Source: Numida meleagris
Taxonomy: Eukaryota > Chordata > Aves > Galliformes > Numididae
Assembly (NCBI RefSeq): GCF_002078875.1
Contig: NC_034410.1
Coordinates: 101,296,556 to 101,360,555, forward strand
DNA: 64,000 bases
Direction: 5' to 3'
The position numbers were made by a program, and so were the translations under genes. The notes beneath the pieces were generated by a model. The model was not told the DNA's origin. It ran no database searches and was given only the letters and a program-made list of their open reading frames with translations. Positions 1 through 11,489 of the stretch are shown in pieces; position 1 is the first letter of the stretch, and each line of letters opens with the position of its first letter.

Positions 1-2770
1 GAGTTCTCTTAGATCTGAGGCTGAAAATGTTCTTTCACGTGATATAAGGAGTGGAAGAAAAAAAAAGAAAGAAAAGGGAAAACCAAAAAGAAACAAACAA
101 ACAACAAAAAAAAACAAACAACCTTTCATGGAGAAGGTGTTTCCTGTTTTTACCAGCAAAAGCATTAAGAATTAAATACTCTGCCTCCTTGCACCAGAGG
201 CAGGGCTAAAGCAGGTTGTTGTCCCACTGGAATAGGTAGGAGTGATGCAATACCACGTTGTCTTATTCTATAGATGCCGAGGAGCTCAAAGCCAGGTTCT
301 GTTATGATTTTACATAGAAAAAGTCTAAGAGCTCTACAAGAACTGTACAGGAGTACCTTCCTACTCACCAAAACTGATCTCCAAATGTACTGATTGCTGC
401 AGCTGCTTGACAAAATAAAGGTTTGTCTTTTTAAAAAAAATATATTATTAATATATATATATTTATTTTGCTTTTTAGTCCTGACGAGCTGGCCCAGCTC
501 TGGGTGTGTGAGCTGGATTTTTCTCTGGCTCATACATCATCAATAGCACTGATACCGATAGACGGCCCAGCCAGATGCTTTCCTTACGTATCCCTGTTTT
601 TCTTCAGTGACAGCCCCTGGGATGGACTGGGAAAGAACAAAGAGAGTTTGGCTGCGAGTCTCAATTACTAGCGAGGCTGAACAAGCCAAACTGACCACAG
701 AGCAGCTCTTTAGTGCCAGGATGAAGCTTCAGAGTTGACATTCAGAACAAAATAAAAAAAAAGCATACTGTTATATGTTACCATAGCATCTTTTCTCTAG
801 AAATAACCAAAATTAAATGGCCAGTGACTTGAGGCATCTTCTTCAGGCTCCCACACCAAATAACACTGAGGCACTGAGAGCATATGCTGTTGTGAGATGT
901 GTGCTGGGGAGGTATATGAGGGTGCAATAGCTGCTGGGTTCGGTTTGGTGAACTGGGTGAACCAGAGGCAAACAGGCCTGGTGGAGACTTGGAGGTGTTT
1001 TGTTACCTGTGAGCAATCAGAGGACAAGGACCTGGTGTGAAGTGAGGAGCCAAAGCAGCTGCTTTCGTTTGGTTTTCTTGCTGCAAAACTAGATAGAGAC
1101 GTGTGTCAGTCCTGCAGTATTTGCTACCTAGAACTTGGGTAATTCACTGTTCGGCATAAAAATAATACCAATTCTCATTCTTTCCAAGAAAACAAGGGCT
1201 TTATGACTTACACCCTGTCCCTGTTACCAACAGCCTTAGCTGAGTACAGGATGCAGAAACCCAAAATGGATTCCAGCTCCTCCTGCGTGCTTGCAGCTCC
1301 AGATCTTCCTTCTCCAGCTGTCCTGAACTTCATTCCTCACAGATCCTTCACTTCCTAAATCTGTATACATTGGAGATTCCAGGGTTGTGTCAAACATACT
1401 GAATCAATATTAAAATATAGGGCAAGGATTACTGCAGTGGGTCACGGGACAAAGAAACTGAGGACTTGAGGGGCAGTTCCAAGAGGCCTCTGCTCCACAT
1501 GTTGCAAAAGGCTTTGAGGTCTTTGTTACATATTTGTAACGTGTATTAAAATCACTTCTTACCTTCTTTCCTTAAAGACATCTGATGAAATTTGCTATAA
1601 TAGATAGGAGAGGGGTGGAGAATTCAGGTCCCCTGATGGGCATGCAGCCAAACGAGAGCTGTCAGAACAATGCACTATCCAAAAGGGCTAATATATTCCC
1701 TGAAATAAACTGGAAAATACTGAGTAGGAGTAAGGAGGTAACTTGGGATGCTACATTTAGAGCTGGCATTCATATTTGAAAAGGATGTTGAAACTTGGAG
1801 AGTGTAGGGGAGAAGAGCCACATAAATGAGTTAAGGACTGGAGAAATTGTCTGGCCTTGGCAAATTTCATGACCACAGTCTGCTGTGAGTATCCAAAAGA
1901 CTAAAAGGTGACTGGTTTAGTGAGTCCCTTCATGGGAAGAAAAATCTTGGTACTGAAAGGGCTTTGATCTTGCAGAGGAAAACAGTGGTCTTCCTCTAGT
2001 GGTCAGAAGGTGAAGCCAGATAAGTTCAGGTGAGAAATTAGCCTCAGCTGAAACAATGAATGTTAGTAGTGATGGGATGATGGCAAGAGAAGAAAACAAG
2101 AAAACAAGTGCTCAATCTCCTGACGTCTTTGCAACAAAGTTGTCTAAAAGATTGAATTTAGCTGAGCAAAAGTGATCTGAGGACTATGTAGGTTACATTT
2201 ACTGCTTTGCGATTTATAGGCCAGACTGGTTCCCATTTGGCCTGAAACTCTATTATTTTTTGGGATAAGACCCAGTGCTGAGAGCTTGAATTTTTGTCAT
2301 TATGAAAAACCCCATGGCACTTTTCCTGTGAATCGTGGTAAACACTGTGGTGTCTTGACCCACTTTCAGCAGAAGTAATTATTTTTTGCCTACCTAAAAC
2401 ATCCTACTTCCTCTCCAAAACTGCCCTGCATCTTTATTGTTTCCTATTAAATACATCCTAAGTTTCACAGAAGAAAAGGCTGTGTTTCAAAGATAGGCAA
2501 ATAGGGCTTGAAAATATTCTGCGGCCTAACACATAGGCAGGGCCTTATTTCCAGAGCAGTGGCATGGAGAAGTGCCAGTGAGGCCTGGACAAGCACAGCT
2601 CCCAGCACTGCCTGCACCAGGGCAGGGTCTGCTCAGGTTTGCATGGTTTGGACACTCTGTTCTTCACAGAGTAAGTTGTGCCTCAAAGTAAATTTAATTT
2701 TAAAAAAAAAAAACAAAACATTAGGGACATTTCATCAAGCCTGGAACAGCCTTCTAAAGTCAGCAATATT
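1..2770. other. Unique noncoding stretch, no gene recognised
   Basis: No coding or RNA gene is recognisable. Visible features are an A-rich low-complexity run at about 57-122, with CAAA-like repeats near 95-120, and an AT-rich run at about 430-470. The AT run ends in a splice-acceptor-like TTTATTTTGCTTTTTAG at 462-478, followed by an open frame to 671. No convincing donor closes it, so I do not call an exon. The rest looks like ordinary unique bird sequence; old unrecognised repeats may be present. Confidence 0.6.
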
Positions 2771-2773
2771 CAT

Positions 2774-3075
2774 GGAATCATAGAATCACAGAATCATTTG
2801 AGTTGGAAGGGACCCTTGAAGGCCATCTGGTCCAATTCCCCTGCAATGAACAGGGACACCTACAGCTGCATCAGGTTGCATCAGATCCTGCAGGGATGGG
2901 GCATCCACCACCTCTCTGGGCAACCTGTTCCAGTGCTTCACCACCCTTATTGTAAAAAAAAATTTCCTTATATCCAGTCTAAGTATCTCCTCTTTTAGTT
3001 GGAAACCATTTCCCCTTGTCCTATCCTTCCTTGTAACACAGTGATGTCCTGTAGTTTCCGGAAACTTTGACTTAC
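2774..3075 (-). mobile_element. CR1 LINE copy, 5'-truncated, minus strand
   Basis: Read on the minus strand, this ends in the CR1 signature: a CCTTCCAACTC-type motif followed by ATTCTGTGATTCTATGATTCC octamer repeats at 2774-2795. The minus-strand frame 2786-3085 preserves part of the C-terminus of CR1 ORF2 (endonuclease/reverse transcriptase polyprotein), with segments such as DRTRGNGF and [15 protein letters not shown]. Only the last ~300 bp of a ~4.5 kb element is present. That is the usual result of incomplete target-primed reverse transcription, so the copy is dead. Its tail closely resembles the copy at 11150-11334, implying the same or a sister subfamily. The 5' edge is approximate. Confidence 0.93.
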
Positions 3076-3089
3076 CTTTTATCAATTAA

Positions 3090-6000
3090 AGGTTAGAACC
3101 CAGAGCCTGGAAATTAATATTTCTATTTCATCTAATGGAAAGCAACAAAAAAGTTGCTTAAAAGATTGACTGACAAAATGTTTATTCTTCATTGCAACCA
3201 CCAAGGGATTTTTTCAAGGTTTTAAATTGAGTACTAGCTACACTCGGCATAGGTGTGGAGAAATTATGCTGTCTGTACAATTTAGCAGCTCTCAGAAAAT
3301 TAAAAAGTGGGACTTCTCCCAGAGTACTGTTAGGATTATCTGTGCACTAGATAGAAGGAGGCCAGTAGAGCTCCCACTTTATTGTCCGGTCCCAGGCTTT
3401 GCTCAGAGTAGTGATAAAATTCCTGGGTCTAAATAGAAGCTTTGTATAAGCAGGAATTTCAGGAAAAACAGCTTGTCTTTCTAAGTCTCCACGATCAGTT
3501 TTCAACAATAAACTTCACGTACGGATCCCAGCAGACTCAGGCTCTGTAAGTGGGGCACTGATCTTAACAATTCTCTGTGGGTGAATTCATCAGGAGGAAG
3601 TGGACAGGCACCAACAGCTGTGTGCTGTATCCGCTCTGCAGCACAAATCAGTCCTGATCCCTCTGTCTTTAACGTGGGTCCAGCTTGCTATGTGCAAGTA
3701 GATAGGTGCTTGCTTCAGGACTGTGTGATAGGGTCAAATCTGCCACACGGCGAAACGATTTCTTATCTGAAGCAAAGGATTAGCACTTCTGAAATGAGCC
3801 ACATTGAAAAAAAAATCAGGGTGAAGCTGAGAAGCTCGCATTTCACACCTGTTTGGTACTAAGGTGTGTATGTTTATGTACGCTCTGCTTTCCTGCCCCA
3901 GACAACCTAAATGGTGGTCAGCATGCTTTGCTCATGATTTAATGTACTTCAGCCATGAGGAAACCTATGTGAGTGAAATGTTAACTCTGAGGTTTCAGTC
4001 TTTGCAAAGTTTTGGCCTTCTCTCTTGGTCTAGAGGCCTCCCATGACACCCCCAGCCCAGGCATGTTCTTGCTCTCTGCAGTCAGGAGCACAGGGCCCCG
4101 TGGGTCTATGGCAGAGGTTAACTCTGGTTTACAAGGACCTTTAAAAGACAGGAGCCTAAATTATGGTAGGCTAAAGCAGGCAAGCATACAGGAAGCAGCA
4201 AGCTGTCAGCTTCAATGTTAGTTACAAAGTTAAGGAGTACGTGCTTGATACCCTTGTAATCATTGAGACTACTTACAGCAGCCACCTACATCAAACCTCA
4301 GCCACTGGGAGGAGCCTTGTAAAATGCAGAGGAATTCAGGCTAGGCCTCAGCTAGCTTCTCCAAGTTGTTTGAGTGGGATAGTCCATGTTCCAGAGACTC
4401 ACCAGCTGCCAGGAGATCTTGGCCACCAGAAGCCCAGGCTATCAACCATACCTGAGGGGGCACAGTGGCCCCTCACCGCTGGGGGTACTGCACCCATCTC
4501 CTCCACCTTGGCTGTGGTGTGGGAGAGCCATGCCTACCTCAGGTGCTGTTGAGAGAGCTTGGCCCAGCAACTCTGTCCTGGCCAGAATTGGCCTGTTTAG
4601 AGGAGAACCAGCACACAAAACATGAGCATGTTCTACCTACATAGCATACATGAGAAGGAGGCAAGGCAGTCATGGTTAGATGGAACTCTGCTAATATATG
4701 CATTGCAACAGAAGGCAATGGGAATAAATCATTACTCCCAGGCAGATATTTTTTATAGCAGCAGAAAATACAGGTCCCGATTTTGCCCTTTGCACCAGAG
4801 ATAGGGATAGAATAACAATGACCACTGTGGAGATAATCCTGATTTACACTAAATAAATTATACTACTTGCAAGCCAATTGCAAGTATTGGCCTGAGGCAC
4901 ACAGCCCAAGTTCCCAGCTGCAGCTGGGGAGCGAGTGGGGCTTGGCAGACACCTCTGTGCCTTTCTACTGCTTCAAGTAGCAGGCATGGGTGGAGAGGAG
5001 AGGGAGAGGAGGAGGCTTTCTTGGCCATCCGAAGAACGGGGATCATTTACCAACCACAGATATGGTTAGGTTAATTTCTGTGTTCTGTGTGTATGACTGG
5101 GCTCCTGAGAATTCAGTGTGTAAGCCAGAGAATGGGACAGCATCCTTCTATTAATAAGTACAGAGCAGATAATTTAAAAATTCATGTGAGAGTTTCTTTG
5201 TTTCAGAAATTCAGCAGTTGACCTGAGGCATGTAGTATGTCTTCAATTAGTATTACTCTTTAAAGTAAGTAATACAGTGAAAAATCTCCTTGAGTTCTCC
5301 GATAGCATATTCATTAGCTGATCAACAGTGCTATTATTTCCTTTGAAGTATGCTCTGCTCTGTTGTACTAAAGTGCACGCACTGATTTACTGGTAAGGGT
5401 AATTAAAGGGCATGTCATAAACACCACTGACGTAATGGAATATTGTTCTTTAACCGTCTTTCCAGTTAACTCTTCCACGTGGAAAAATAGATATTTTGAA
5501 GCTGACCCTCACCTGGTGTTGAGCGTTCTCCATCTCACAGTGTTACGGCACTTTTGGGAAACCAAGGCAGTGGAGTATATAGGCTTACATTTATGGCTTC
5601 CCATGGCCATGAAGTAGATGAGTTTGAAAGTCTTCCATTTAACAGCCTTTGCAAAAAGTGTGGCAGCACCACAGAAACTTTTTCTCAGAAAGGTCTTTTG
5701 CAGGAATTTCAAAGAGAGCCTTCACCTGTGTAACCTACCTAACCCAGCAGTGAAGCCCTTGTGGGGTGGTGAGCACTTCAGAAAACAACTGTTTCCCAGC
5801 ACCGTTCTCTTGACTTACACCTTCCCTGAAGGTGGAAACATAGCCCCTGGCTGGACAACATAGATGATGTATACCTTTCAGGTTTTTAATGGAGATCTAC
5901 TCTATCTGTAAGGGAGAGGCCAGGTAGGCTGGAAGAATTGTACCCAAGCTATGCATTTAAAGCTATGTCTTCAGTAATGACCTCTAAAAATTGGGGGTGC

Positions 6001-8005
6001 TTTCCATCCATCTGTCTTATAACTGTTGTACTGGCACAAGGGTGCATGTGTGAACAGGGGAACTTTAGCATGGGCTTTTCCATCTTGTTTGCTTTCTTGC
6101 CTCTCTTCTTTTCCCTCTACCTTTTTTCTCTTTCCCCTTCTCTCTCTCTGTTTCACCTGGCAGATTTTGTTGTTATTTTTTTTTCTTCTCAGCTATAGGG
6201 CTATCTTCTTTAAACCCACAGCACTGAATAAAATACTTCCTGATTATTATTATTTTTTTCCATTTCACTTATTGTGTTACCCAACACAAGCAAGTGGTAG
6301 CCTCTCCTTACTGGATTTCAGGTAGTGGTATAATTCCAGGAAACAACACTAAATAAGTAATAAAAATGGAATGAATGATCATTTTTCACTCACACAAATG
6401 AAAGAAGGAAAAAATCAATAATGTGAAACGCTTGATTTCAGAATATGTTAAACATATTTTTAACTGTATATTTTAAAGGTGTATGGTCCTATTTATCTCA
6501 AATATGCCTGTTTTCAGTGTAGACGACTGTCCTCATTTAAAGCACTGGCCAAAATTCAATTTTTTCAATTTAATTTTGATCATGGATCTTCTTCACTTTA
6601 TTTGTGTTAGTAGACGCACTAAGTCAGTATTTTGCCCTCTGCTGAAATGACAGCTCTCAGGCACAATGGTAGCTCTCAGGCACAATGGTATAAACCCAGT
6701 TGAGTACTCACGGGCTTACCCATTAATATCCAAGCAGGAAAATGTTCCATCCTCCCACCACCACTGAGAAATACAGTGGGGATTGTTATCTATTTTATTG
6801 ATCAAGAGAGACAAGACTCAGTAATTTGCCAGATATCCACAGGTGCTATTTACCGCATGTCTTCCAGGCCCCAGGTGATGTCCCAGCTGGTGGGCAAGGG
6901 CCTTGGCAATGATGTGTGACAGCTCATACTGGTGATTTCTTGGCATGGTTTTGGCCAGGACCACCTAACTGCCCCCTAGAAAGAGTCGGGGTACCAGCAT
7001 GGGCCAGGGACTGTGCACAGCTTGGATTGCTGCCCCTACTTTGAGGGTAAGAGAGTTTGGCTGGAGCACTCCTCTGACTGTTCCCTGATCCATTTTATTT
7101 CCCATCAGAGATATAGCCACTTGATATGTGTTTGAGATGTGTGCCTGTGTGCCTGTCTGCTTGCGTGGAAGAGGCATATTTCGAGACTAGCTGGTGAAGA
7201 AAGAAGGTAAAACACAATGTGAAATGTGGATGAGTCTTTTGTGACCCTGATCCAAGCCCTGCCTTAAGTCTGGGGATATTTTTTTTATGAAGGCACGTGA
7301 TCCTTTGCCTATGCAGTGTCAGCACAAAGCAGAGATAGGCCCCAACACATGACTCTTTAGTGACTGGTTTGAATGGAATTGTGTGATTTTTTGAACAGAT
7401 TTATTGTGCAAGCAAAAATGTATTTGCTAAAGATTACAGCAGCCTGTTTGCTCTGAATGCTGAGCCTGGAGAATAAAGACTGCCCTGTGTGACTGTTCAT
7501 TACACGGTGAAATAAGGTTTGTGGTGTCAAATACCTGTTTTAGCTTTGTTATCTTCATCCCGCGCAATCTGTGGCAGGGACCAGCCAGTGGACGCAGAGC
7601 AGGGCTGAGCTGCAGAGACTTCAGCTCCTGTGTCCCTCATAGAAGTTGACAATAGGTCTACATACCACTCGTGGACATGAGATCTATGCCAGGTGCAAAC
7701 ACACAACCTATGTGCCTGCAGCTCCCTGACATTTCCAAAATACTTTTCTGGGCTTAGAGAGTTACTGAGTTGCTCCAAGGCCCATCTGAGTCCCTCTAGG
7801 TTTTCCTCAAGCACCTTTCTGTCACCTTCTTCTCAGGGAGGCAGGGACCCAAGAGTCCTCACTGATGTCTGGCTCCTGACTGTAGGGAAGAGAAGAAGCA
7901 GGACTCAGTCTTTGACCTCTGATTATTCATTTCTGCTTCAAATAGACAATATTTTAAGTCAGATGTATTGTTTGTTGCATGATTTCATAGCTGGAAGATT
8001 CCACA
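3090..8005. other. Unique noncoding stretch, no gene recognised
   Basis: No gene or RNA gene is recognisable. Open frames here (for example 93 codons at 3581-3862 and 103 codons at 4241-4552) show no domain and no splice context I would trust. A pyrimidine-rich run lies at about 6085-6160 and a perfect 19-bp tandem duplication at 6652-6689, listed separately. Base composition is typical of avian intergenic or intronic DNA. Confidence 0.6.
6652..6689. repeat. Perfect 19-bp tandem duplication
   Basis: The unit AGCTCTCAGGCACAATGGT occurs twice head to tail without mismatch (6652-6670 and 6671-6689). Nothing similar flanks it, so it looks like a single recent slippage or duplication event rather than a minisatellite. 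Confidence 0.95.
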
Positions 8006-8538
8006 GCACTCTGCCCTGATGAGGCCACATCTGGAGTACTGTGTCCAGTTCTGGACTCCTCAGTTCAAGAAAGAGAGGGAACTTCTGGACAATCCCGTAG
8101 AGGGCTACAAAGATGTTGAGGGGCCGGGAGCATCTTCTTTATGAGGAAAGGCTGAGAGACCTGAGGCTGTTCAGCCTGAAGAAGAGAAGACTGTAGTGGG
8201 ATCTTATCAACACTTGTAAATATCTAATGGATGGGCATCATGTGGATGGAGCCAGGCTCTTCTTGGTGGTGCCCAGCAACAGAACAAGCGGCAGCAGACA
8301 CCAACTGCAATGTAGGGAGTTCCATCTGAACATGAGGAAGAACTTCTTGACTTTGAGGGTAACAAACTGTCCAAACAGGCTGCCCAGAGAGGCTGTGGAG
8401 ACTCCTTCTCTGGAGATATTCAAGACCTGCCTGGATGCTTTCCTGTGCACCCTGCTGTAGGGAACCTGCGTTAGTGGGGGGTTGGACTGAACGATCTCCA
8501 GTGATCCCTTCCAACCCCTACAATTCTGTGATTCTGCT
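8005..8538 (+). mobile_element. CR1 LINE copy with ORF2 remnant, plus strand
   Basis: About 530 bp of the CR1 3' region. It opens with the conserved ORF2 stretch read as 'GGCCACATCTGGAGTACTGTG' in DNA and runs through the RT-downstream domain. The frame 8227-8460 reads ...MRKNFLTLRV... and NRLPREAVETPSLEIFK before a stop, matching the CR1 ORF2 C-terminus. The short 3' UTR ends in CCCTTCCAACCCC and ATTCTGTGATTCTG (8523-8536). The frame upstream of 8227 is broken, so the copy is inactive. It is the longest CR1 copy in the window and is 5'-truncated as usual. Confidence 0.95.
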
Positions 8539-8544
8539 GTGGGG

Positions 8545-10831
8545 AGCATTTTCCCTAAAATGTAGCAGCTGAGAAATTTGGTCCCATTCCCTGCAGAGCT
8601 GTTTGCAAGGCTGGTTTATGGACATTTCCACCAAGAATAACTTGTAGGCTATGTAGCTTAGTGGGCAACAAACCATCTTGGTCTGGTACCAAATGTGTTC
8701 TGAGAGCATGAACCATACAGAAAGGTGGGCAGAGATGTCTCGGGCTATTCGACAAAGGCAAATTAAGGCAGAGTGCCATGGAATTTCTTTAAGTCAAAAT
8801 CCACCCTATTTCTTTTGCCTGGCTTTTGTTTTTTAAAACACTCAAGTGGCTGATCCGTAATGCATAGACCTCAGTTTGGTTTGGAACTGTAGTTCAGACG
8901 TACTTCTAGATGAAAATTAAAAAAAACACATGATCTTATAAGCATGCTCAAGGTCAGTTGATAAAAATAATTGTTTTGCCTACGTGTTGAATGCAGTTAG
9001 AGGTCCCATCACTCAATTTCCTTGGCAGAAACACTCCTGAGGCTTTCTTGTGCTGATACTCCACTGCACTGTTTGGAAAGAGAAACTCAGCCAACTACAA
9101 AGTTATCTTGGAGTTGTCCTTGTACAGGGGAGAATGGGGCTTGATTTGGTCTGGCAGGCTGCTAACATCTGCTGCCATGGCATTTTTTGCCAGCTTTCAT
9201 GGCGCCAGCGAATGGAAGAATGCTGCAGCCCTTGTATTTCTGGAGTTGGTTTGGCATAAGCTTGTCTGTAGGAGGAGGAGTTTCCTGAAATGAACAACCA
9301 GAGCGACTGACCTGGCACTGATCTTGCTGACAGTTCCTGCTTGAAATAAGGTTGCCCTGGTCTGGTGCAACATCACTCACCTCCAGCAAGAGAGTTTCCA
9401 AATGTTAGGAAACAGAGAAGAGCTGTCTAAGGAGTAACACATCCAGAAGGATCCCTCTGTATCAAACATGGGATCTGAGTGCATAGGCTCTGAAGGAACA
9501 CAGTTCCAGGACTGAAGGTTGCAGTGGGTTTGTAAAGGATGTCTCTCAGCTCTGTCAAATTTCAAATCTCGTTCCCAGATAAATGCAAACAAAGGGGACA
9601 AATCCCAGAACAGGAATTGAAACGATGTCCAAAATATTTCTTTCTACAAAGCTAGCAGCATCTTCACAGCTTTACTTAAAACATGCAAATTGAAAAACCT
9701 TGTTGAAAACTGTTGTATGAGACTCAACAAATTCAGGTTCAAGGCAGGAGACTGCAAGTTTTGCCTCTCTGCCCTCCTCATGCTTCATACCTTGGAAACC
9801 TACCTGCAGCTCTGCCTGTTAATGAACATCTGCTTTTGATTGTCAAGAACCCACATATTTCAGTAAAATAAATACACCTAATGTCCACTTGGGAAGCAGT
9901 CTATTGTTTCTGCAGTGCCAGGTTCAGGCACTGCTTTAAAATCAGAAATAGACTTTTTTTTCTCACTTGCCTACTGATTACCTGCAAGTGCTAAATGACC
10001 CCAGTGAGAATTGTGCTTCTGTTTGGTCTAGCTGCAGAACATGGGCTGAAACACTGCCTTTACTTCGGTGTCTGATGTGTCCTATGTTGAAGGACTTTGT
10101 CTTGCATATGCAGACTACTGGTATAAGTGTGCAAATACATCTTTCTCATCTCCAGGTAATTCTGTATTAGTCCAGATGGACACTGAACTAAATGTGGGTG
10201 AAAATACTAAGGTTAAAAAACACAGCCTCACCAAGTCCTGCTCATCTTACCCAGTAGCACCACTCTCCTGTCTTTATGGGAGCCTTGTATGTTGGTACCA
10301 CTGTGGCTGTCCACATCTGTGACAGAAGCCTTGCACAACAATCAAATAAGAAAAAACTATGTGTGATCAGAGTCACGATGAAAGCTGTTCAAGGCAGGAG
10401 CTCCTGGTTTCCCAGAGCAGATAGACCTTCACTTGTCATGGCACAGTGTTTGCTGTTTGATAATCTATTGATCTTGTCATACAGAATGAAAATCACAGTT
10501 CCTACATATGGGAGAAATCAACACCTGTTGATTTCATGATAACCATCAGACTACATGAGCATAACCATTTCTTGCCTTATAGCACTGCTGAGAGCAGCTG
10601 AGATTTCTCACCTTCACCTCTTCAGTCTCAGTTCCAGCTAGTTTCAGTCTCCATAACTACTTGTTGTGAAATAATGGGGGTGGGAGGAACTTTCTGCCTG
10701 AGAGAGTAAAATGTACAAGATATAATGTCCCTTTTTATTTTTTATTTCTTTGTTTTTTTTTTGTTTTTTTTTATTATGTCCTATCTACATGGTGAAAAGG
10801 TTTCAGCAGTCTAATTGTCTGGAGGGGAAAC
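8545..10831. other. Unique noncoding stretch, no gene recognised
   Basis: No gene recognised. Overlapping short frames at 9050-9600 on both strands have no domain. A T-rich low-complexity run (about 10731-10777) separates this stretch from the ancient CR1 that follows. Confidence 0.55.
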
Positions 10832-11146
10832 AACAGTGTGAATGTACTAGTTCAGACCAAGGATCTTCTAGCCCAATATTCTGTGTCTTGAAACTGGCTA
10901 CAAAAAGATGTCTTGGGGAGCGTGAGAACAGGGCAAGTATGTGTAATATTTTCTTTAAGTCCCTCCCACTCTCTGACCATTTTCAGCTCATAACCATTTG
11001 GGCCTTCTTAAGCCTCTGCAGTTTGTTTATGTGCAGCAGCTCACAATGGATTCCTCATCCAGGGCTCGTCCTTTCTCCCCCTGATCCCATGTAAATTGTG
11101 TCCATCCACAGTGACCTTTGGCAAGGAGCTGCACAGATTTAGCACC
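10832..11146 (-). mobile_element. Ancient CR1-L-type relic, distal part (minus strand)
   Basis: Although diverged, the order of motifs is that of an old amniote CR1-L 3' region read in antisense: TTCAGACCAAGGATCTTCTAGCCCAATATTCTG near the element's 3' end (10850-10884), then, some 240 bp on, GGCAAGGAGCTGCACAGATT (11120-11139). The latter is the antisense of the ORF2 region that reads 'VNSLP'-like in related copies. The relic is interrupted at about 11147 by a young CR1 and resumes at about 11336. The family assignment rests on memory of the consensus, not on alignment. Confidence 0.6.
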
Positions 11147-11149
11147 TGC

Positions 11150-11334
11150 TGCTAGAAGAGCTGCCTTCCTTGCCAAGAAATGCGGTGGAAGCCCCATCCT
11201 TGGGGACACTCAAGGTCAGCCTGGATGTGGCTCTGAGCACCCTGATGTAGCTGTAGGTGTCCCTGTTCATTGCAGGGCAGCTGGACTAGATGACCTTTAA
11301 GGGTCCCTTCCAACTCAAATGATTCTATGATTCT
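11150..11334 (+). mobile_element. Young CR1 LINE tail nested in an older CR1
   Basis: A 5'-truncated CR1 3' end of about 185 bp, in the orientation opposite to the relic around it. It contains GGTGTCCCTGTTCATTGCAGG (11248-11269), GGACTAGATGACCTTTAAGG and the terminal ATTCTATGATTCT repeat (11322-11334). The tail is nearly the same as that of the copy at 2774-3075. Sequence resembling the same older relic lies on both sides, so this copy landed inside it. Confidence 0.9.
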
Positions 11335-11335
11335 C

Positions 11336-11480
11336 CTTTGTCCTGTTGTGAATGCAGTTCCTAATAGTTTGATTTGATGGTCCCTAGGTCATCTTTTGGA
11401 AGATACTGTGGAGACACTGATACCTGTCTGTACTCTCCAAGCCACTTCAGATACACCACTGTGCTATATTCACCAAAGAC
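11336..11480 (-). mobile_element. Ancient CR1-L-type relic, proximal part (minus strand)
   Basis: Continuation of the relic at 10832-11146 after the young insertion. The segment GTTTGATTTGATGGTCCCTAGGTC (11369-11392) corresponds to the antisense CR1-L stretch that normally follows the GGCAAGGAGTT block by 50-100 bp. The end is uncertain because similarity fades gradually. Confidence 0.45.
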
Positions 11481-11489
11481 TCTGAAGTC

